Shown here piece by piece: positions 5,453-9,124 of a DNA stretch of 9,124 nucleotides. The DNA is from Actinomycetota bacterium (GTDB lineage Bacteria > Actinomycetota > Geothermincolia > Fen-727 > Anoxymicrobiaceae), in NCBI GenBank assembly GCA_018894655.1, contig JAHIPE010000024.1, positions 1 through 9,124 of the forward strand, given 5' to 3'. The position numbers and the translations under genes are program-made. Under the pieces are notes generated by a model. That model had not been told where the DNA came from and did no database searches. It worked only from the letters and a program-made list of their open reading frames with translations. Numbering within the stretch: position 1 is the first letter of the stretch; every line of letters starts with the position of its first letter.

Positions 5453-5797
5453 TCAGCGGTGCTTTCTCCGGGAGAGCGGGGCCCCGCAGAACTGGCAGTG
5501 CTCGAAGCTGCGCGGCACCGATTGGTTACAGTTGGGGCAGCGCACCATCTCGGCTATATCCGACTTGCCCCCCTCGCCGTAACGTATCCTCCGGCTCCGC
5601 TCACCGGTCAGTTCCAGCAAGAGATAAGCGAACACGAGCCCCGGGGGGCCGGTCAACACTCCGATGAGCAGCCACAGGTGGTAACTCCTCCCGCTGTTTC
5701 GGGCCACCCCCGCCGTATAGAAGGCGCAGCCGAACCATACCAACACCGCGACCGTAACCAGCGCTACCGTCGATAACTCAACAGCGGCAAACAACAT
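5453..5797 (-). CDS. Small membrane protein with two TM helices and C-terminal zinc ribbon
   Basis: The 114-residue protein has two hydrophobic helices (about residues 5-29 and 41-63) separated by a short polar turn (ARNSGRSYH), then a charged linker (RSRRIRYGEGG) and a C-terminal zinc ribbon C-P-N-C (87-90) and C-x2-C (about 101-104, HCQFCGAPL), four cysteines in rubredoxin-like knuckles. This gives a membrane anchor with a probably cytosolic zinc-binding tail. The domain is common and does not show a function. The start is ATG at 5797 with GGGAGGGGG just upstream. It begins 15 bases after the stop of the 23-residue-repeat gene, so the two are very probably co-transcribed and may work together. 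Confidence 0.85.
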   Translation of the reverse strand: MLFAAVELSTVALVTVAVLVWFGCAFYTAGVARNSGRSYHLWLLIGVLTGPPGLVFAYLLLELTGERSRRIRYGEGGKSDIAEMVRCPNCNQSVPRSFEHCQFCGAPLSRRKHR

Positions 5798-5812
5798 CTC
5801 CCCCTCCCGGCA

Positions 5813-6664
5813 TCAACCACCATCGTAGCGTGCACCCTTTATACGTATCTCGCACCCCTCGTAGGACCCCATGCCCGGTATCTCGGCGTCCACCAGGAGG
5901 ACGATGCCGTCGTATGCCCCCTTCCGGGCCGCCTCCTCTACCGTGTCCGCCAGCAGACGCCTGTCGAGGTGCTCCACTATACCAAGATAGAATCCCTGGT
6001 ACTCGTTGAATATCCCGGCCATTATCGCTGGGTCCAGGATCCGGAGCAGGTCCAGGATCCAGTCCCTGTTCCTCTCTACCACTTCCTTTATCACCACCGG
6101 GTCGTAGTTCGACAGCACCTCCACGGCCCACTCGACGTTCTCGTTCACGGTCCTTGCAATCATGTCGGGGTCAAGGTGACCCACAAGCCGGGTGACCCAC
6201 TCGATGGTCATGTCGGCCACGTGGGCTAACACCTCCGGGTCGATGGCGTTGGTTACCGCTATCAGGAACTCCGGCATGCTGTTGATGACGTCGGCGATCA
6301 CCTCGGGGTCCAGGAACTCCATGAACCGCTTCATGAACTCGGGGTTCCGGTTCGTAGGCCCGGCGATCACCTCGGGGTCTATCAGGTCCATCATGTCCTC
6401 TAGGAACTCCGGGTTCTCGTTGACGCTCTTGGCTATGACCTCGGTGGAAAGCTCGTGCACCAGCTTGACGTAGAACTCCGGGTTCTCGTTGAACGCCTGG
6501 GCCAGCATCTCAGGGGAGAGGGTGGAAAGCGTGCCCGAGATCATCTCCTCGCTGCTCAACACCTTCCCGGCGGCCGCCCCCATCGCCTTCAGCACGCGGC
6601 TTACCCTCTGGGTGACTTGCTTCGTCTCCTCCGCCTCTTCCGTTGCTTCCTCTTTATCCGCCAT
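5813..6664 (-). CDS. Unrecognised solenoid protein with eight 23-residue repeats
   Basis: This 283-residue soluble protein is not assigned to a known family. An acidic N-terminus (about 1-18) and a helical stretch lead into eight gap-free repeats of exactly 23 residues (residues 49-232; bases 5969-6520) and a partial ninth (233-245). Each starts with LDPEVIA-like residues, continues to a NENPEF or NxxEW element in the middle, and ends with a hydrophobic-patterned second helix. This implies two short helices per unit and a HEAT-like right-handed superhelix, a likely protein-binding scaffold. A short C-terminal segment (246-283) looks beta-rich (IVLLVDAEIPG, GCEIRIKGARY). No membrane or catalytic motif is seen. 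The start is ATG at 6664 with GGAGG nearby. It lies 22 bases after the racemase stop and 15 before the zinc-ribbon gene. Function unknown. Confidence 0.88.
   Translation of the reverse strand: MADKEEATEEAEETKQVTQRVSRVLKAMGAAAGKVLSSEEMISGTLSTLSPEMLAQAFNENPEFYVKLVHELSTEVIAKSVNENPEFLEDMMDLIDPEVIAGPTNRNPEFMKRFMEFLDPEVIADVINSMPEFLIAVTNAIDPEVLAHVADMTIEWVTRLVGHLDPDMIARTVNENVEWAVEVLSNYDPVVIKEVVERNRDWILDLLRILDPAIMAGIFNEYQGFYLGIVEHLDRRLLADTVEEAARKGAYDGIVLLVDAEIPGMGSYEGCEIRIKGARYDGG
5969..6520 (-). repeat. Coding repeat array, 8 x 69 bp
   Basis: Eight in-frame 69-base units encode the 23-residue solenoid repeats with no insertions or deletions. The first three units keep NENPEF or NRNPEF closely and share runs such as GAACTCCGGGTTC on the plus strand, while later units drift to NxxEW. 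The array is therefore old but partly homogenised, rather than a recent slippage product. Confidence 0.8.
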
Positions 6665-6686
6665 CTCGCCTCCAAGCGACTTTTTG

Positions 6687-7865
6687 CTACTTGACGACTC
6701 CGTCGGACCTCAGCCTCCCGATCTCTTCACCCGAGCAACCCAGCATCCGGAGCACCTCATCGGTGTGCTCGCCCTGGGAAGGCGCCGAACTCCTTATCTC
6801 GCCTGGCGTACGGGAGAACTTCACCGGTATCCCCAGCGTCTTTGAACGCCCCAACTTCTCGTCGTCGACCTCCACGACCATCTTCCTGTGCAGCACCTGG
6901 GGGTCTTTGCTCATCTCGTCCAGGGAGAGCACCGGCGACACGCAGCAGTCCTCACCCCCGAAGATCTCCATCCACTGGGCCCGTGTCTTCCTTGATAGCG
7001 CATCCTCGAGCCAGGAGAACAGCTCGTCGCGCTTCTCGGGGTTGAACTGCTCACCGGCGTACTCCGGTTTCCCCAGGAGCTCGCAGAGCCGCTTCCAGAA
7101 CTTCTCCTCCAGGGAACCCACCGCCATGTAGCCGTCGGCAGCCGGATAGATGTTGTAGCAGGGCCACAACCCGTGCAGCACCTGCTCCCCCCTCCGGGGC
7201 GCCTCGCCTCCCGCGAAGAACTCCCCGGTGTTGATGGTAAGCCAGGAGATGCTCCCGTCCATCATGGACACGTCCAGGTGCTGGCCCTCGCCGGTCTTGA
7301 GTACGTGTATATATGCCATCAGTATCGACAGCGCGCCGAACATTCCCCCCGCCCCCAGGTCCGCTATCTGTACCCCCGAGAGCACCGGGGGGCCGTCCGC
7401 GTCCCCGGTCAGGCCCAGCACCCCCGCGTAGCCCAGGTAGTTGATATCGTGCCCGGCCAGGTCCCGGTACGGGCCGTCCTGACCGTAACCGGTGATGGAG
7501 CAGTAGACGACCTGTGAGTTAACCTCTCGCACGGTGTCGTACCCCAGCCCCAGCCTTTCCATGACCCCCGGGCGGAACTGCTCCACCAGTACCTCCGCCC
7601 ACCCGGCAAGCTCGAGCAGGAGCTCGCGGCCCTCTCTTTTCTTCAGGTCCAGTGCGATGCTTCGCTTGTTCCTGTTGATGGTATGGAAGTGCACGCTCAT
7701 GCCGGAGGAGCCGAGAGGCGGGTTCCAGCGGAGGTAGTCGCCCATCCGGGGGTCCTCGACCTTGATGACGTCCGCGCCCATGTCGGCCAGGAGGACCGTG
7801 CAGAAAGGCCCCGGAAGCAACCTGGTAAGGTCGAGGACTCTCATGCCCTCGAGTGGTAATGACAT
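6687..7865 (-). CDS. Class III CoA-transferase family enzyme, alpha-methylacyl-CoA racemase-like
   Basis: The 392-residue protein has the CaiB/BaiF fold: N-terminal LEGMRVLDLTRLLPGP, GADVIKVEDP, NRNKRSIALDLK, and C-terminal helical regions ending in a GEHTDEVL motif. Three positions match the catalytic residues of alpha-methylacyl-CoA racemases: H139 in GHDINYLGYAG, D169 in QIADLGAGG and E253 in GSLEEKFW. Racemisation at C2 of branched acyl-CoA is therefore more likely than CoA transfer, though some family members deviate. It would act in the cytosol on acyl-CoAs from branched-chain lipid, sterol or aromatic breakdown. The start is ATG at 7865, with GAGAGG about 9 bases upstream; a frame to 7895 adds ten unlike residues. 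It is the first gene of the likely operon with the solenoid and zinc-ribbon genes. Confidence 0.9.
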   Translation of the reverse strand: MSLPLEGMRVLDLTRLLPGPFCTVLLADMGADVIKVEDPRMGDYLRWNPPLGSSGMSVHFHTINRNKRSIALDLKKREGRELLLELAGWAEVLVEQFRPGVMERLGLGYDTVREVNSQVVYCSITGYGQDGPYRDLAGHDINYLGYAGVLGLTGDADGPPVLSGVQIADLGAGGMFGALSILMAYIHVLKTGEGQHLDVSMMDGSISWLTINTGEFFAGGEAPRRGEQVLHGLWPCYNIYPAADGYMAVGSLEEKFWKRLCELLGKPEYAGEQFNPEKRDELFSWLEDALSRKTRAQWMEIFGGEDCCVSPVLSLDEMSKDPQVLHRKMVVEVDDEKLGRSKTLGIPVKFSRTPGEIRSSAPSQGEHTDEVLRMLGCSGEEIGRLRSDGVVK

Positions 7866-7975
7866 CAGTTTATCCTCTCCAGAGGCGTCTTGCACCCGGC
7901 AATATATTTCCAGACCCTGACTAGGATACCATCAATTCCGTTTTCGTTTACAGCAGGGCTCCCGCCGGAACCCGG

Positions 7976-8016
7976 CAAAACGCACGCCTGGTGCCTGGCA
8001 CCATTGTTGCGTTTTG
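7976..8016. repeat. 41-nt REP-like hairpin
   Basis: Outer arms CAAAACGCA (7976-7984) and TGCGTTTTG (8008-8016) are perfectly complementary. An inner stem TGGTGC/GCACCA (7989-7994 with 7998-8003) closes a 3-base loop, with a symmetrical four-base internal bulge between stems. It is the main feature of the 205-base gap between the UbiA and racemase genes. The symmetry suits either a mobile palindrome or an RNA stop structure; without a T tract, the terminator reading is weak. Confidence 0.8.
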
Positions 8017-8070
8017 TTGAGGATGGGGGCAATGTTGTAATTGTGGTTAATGTTATGTGAGAATCCGGCT

Positions 8071-8979
8071 TCAGGCCCCCCGCGCTACGCGGATTATGCC
8101 GTAGACCAGGAAAAAGATGATGAACAGGTTCATCGGGACCAGGACCCAGTTGGGGTCGAGCTCGATGTGAGGGGGCTTCCAGCAGTACAGTACCACCGTC
8201 ACCCCGGCGACGGCCAGCACCGTGCCCAGGCCCGCCATCAGCCGGTACTGCCATGCTGTATCGGCGATCGCGATCAGCACCGCCAGTGGGGCCATGGCGA
8301 CGGTAAGTGGTACCATCGAGTAGAGGAGCCGGGCCGCCCCGAAGGCCACCCCCGAGGTCCTGTACCCCGCCTGGCTGTCAAAGGGCACGTCGTTTACCAC
8401 TGTTGGGATGTAGACGACCGTCACGAACAGGGCCCACCAGGCGAGGAAGAGTACCGGCGGAAGGCAGTCCACCGAAAGCGAGAGGCCCGCCAGGAGGGTG
8501 AACGTCATGCCTGTGATGTTGCACAGGATATCGGTTAGAGGGCGCGCCTTGAGCCGGAACCAGGGATGGCTGTACAACAGCCCGATGACCACCCCGAAAC
8601 CTATCATGAAGAGAGCGAACCTGTATCCCGCCAGGAGCGAGAACAGCACGCACCCCGCCGCGGACAGGGAGAACGCCAGTACGGTCTCCAGGCTGCCCAT
8701 CTCCCCGGTGACGAACGGCTGGCCGGTGAGGTCCATGTCCTTGAAGCGGCCGTCGAAACCCCGGTCCGCCTCCACGTCGGCGTAAAAGTTGAGCGTGCTC
8801 GCGAAAAAGGAGGCGCAGAAGAAGGCGATAACGGCGAACAGTATCCGGTACCAGGCGATATCCGGGTTGGCGTCGGCGGCGATGGAGAAACCGAACGTGA
8901 GCCCGAAGAGGTACACCAGGGATATCTTAAACCTGAGCAGCGTCCAGTACTTGCGCACCCCTGACCTCAAACCGGTCAT
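8071..8979 (-). CDS. UbiA-family prenyltransferase (integral membrane)
   Basis: This 302-residue membrane protein shows both metal-binding Asp motifs of UbiA enzymes: N-x3-D-x3-D at residues 64-72 (NFYADVEAD) and D197-x3-D201 in NDVPFDSQAGYRTSG. Between them is YSHPWFRLKARPLTD, matching the LYSxPPFRLK block of the family. About eight to nine hydrophobic helices are visible. UbiA proteins transfer an isoprenoid chain from its diphosphate to a quinone precursor, a heme, a sugar or a glycerol lipid; the acceptor here cannot be told. The start is ATG at 8979, overlapping the upstream gene's TGA by four bases (ATGA). No strong ribosome site is seen, so translation is probably coupled. The C-terminus KPPHIELDP recurs in the upstream neighbour, implying tandem paralogs. 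Confidence 0.88.
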   Translation of the reverse strand: MTGLRSGVRKYWTLLRFKISLVYLFGLTFGFSIAADANPDIAWYRILFAVIAFFCASFFASTLNFYADVEADRGFDGRFKDMDLTGQPFVTGEMGSLETVLAFSLSAAGCVLFSLLAGYRFALFMIGFGVVIGLLYSHPWFRLKARPLTDILCNITGMTFTLLAGLSLSVDCLPPVLFLAWWALFVTVVYIPTVVNDVPFDSQAGYRTSGVAFGAARLLYSMVPLTVAMAPLAVLIAIADTAWQYRLMAGLGTVLAVAGVTVVLYCWKPPHIELDPNWVLVPMNLFIIFFLVYGIIRVARGA

Positions 8980-9124
8980 GCGGTGATTACCCGGTAGGTG
9001 CTGAGGATGATGTAAAAGAGCAGCAGGCAGGATAGGGGCACCAGTAAGAACAGCGGGTTGAGCTCGATGTGGGGCGGGTGGAACGTGAACAGGACCGCCG
9101 AGGTGGCGACTATCGCCGCCGGCG
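8976..9124 (-). CDS. Second UbiA-family paralog, C-terminal end (partial)
   Basis: Reading from the window edge to TGA (bases 8978-8976) gives about 48 residues. They are a hydrophobic segment (AAIVATSAVLFTF), then HPPHIELNPLFLLVP, another hydrophobic helix (LLLFYIILSTY) and a short polar tail. The HPPHIELNP block aligns directly with KPPHIELDP at the end of the complete UbiA gene next to it, in the same position relative to the last helix. It is too short to show catalytic motifs. The four-base overlap with the next start makes a shared transcript very likely. Confidence 0.75.
   Translation of the reverse strand, partial: PAAIVATSAVLFTFHPPHIELNPLFLLVPLSCLLLFYIILSTYRVITA

Noticed and set aside
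5969..6520. Regular 69-bp spacing as a possible CRISPR array
   Set aside because: The periodicity is protein-coding, in frame, with diverged units and no constant repeat/variable spacer pattern.
7866..7975. Possible promoter for the racemase operon (TATATT near 7910)
   Set aside because: No acceptable -35 lies at 16-18 bases; the nearest candidate TTGATG is about 23 bases away.
8041..8538. 165-residue plus-strand frame over the UbiA gene
   Set aside because: Its composition (rich in R, H, G, P) and its full overlap with a well-supported membrane enzyme mark it as a shadow frame.

Overview
The window is GC-rich, gene-dense bacterial chromosome, probably from an anaerobic, selenocysteine-using organism. 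Features that suggest this are a selB end, a tRNA-Sec gene with an encoded CCA, a minimal TatA/TatC pair, frequent GTG/TTG starts, and flavin, CoA and prenyl-transfer enzymes. A deep-branching lineage such as anaerobic Chloroflexota or Actinomycetota would fit, but nothing here fixes the phylum. There is no rRNA, CRISPR array, integrase or complete insertion sequence.

Region 1 (1-1942, + strand) is a selenium block: the C-terminal end of selB, tRNA-Sec(UCA), a LysR-type regulator starting only 18 bases after the tRNA CCA, and a P-loop protein whose GTG start overlaps the regulator stop by 4 bases. The tight packing suggests the tRNA, the regulator and the P-loop protein share a transcript. 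The P-loop protein is the least understood member.

Region 2 (1928-2135) lies between convergent genes. It is a diverged tandem repeat of 103 and 97 bp, rich in hairpins, which supplies the last codons and stop of the P-loop gene and underlies the 3' end of tatC.

Region 3 (2119-5301, - strand) holds tatA-tatC behind a good sigma-70-like promoter, a flavodoxin-fold protein with four clustered cysteines, a small zincin-type metallopeptidase, two gene remnants (an NTF2-like/DUF4878-like C-terminus and a VOC/glyoxalase N-terminus), and a complete MBL-fold hydrolase.

Region 4 (5302-9124, - strand) starts with an intergenic palindromic element with an 18-bp perfect inverted repeat. It then holds a likely operon (transcribed right to left) of an alpha-methylacyl-CoA racemase-like class III CoA-transferase family enzyme, an unrecognised solenoid protein built of eight exact 23-residue repeats, and a two-TM zinc-ribbon protein. 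Upstream, past a gap with a 41-nt REP-like hairpin, are two overlapping UbiA-family prenyltransferase paralogs, one of them cut by the window edge.

The best leads are the selenium regulator/P-loop pair with its unusual tRNA-mRNA junction, and the 23-residue repeat protein with its membrane zinc-ribbon neighbour.
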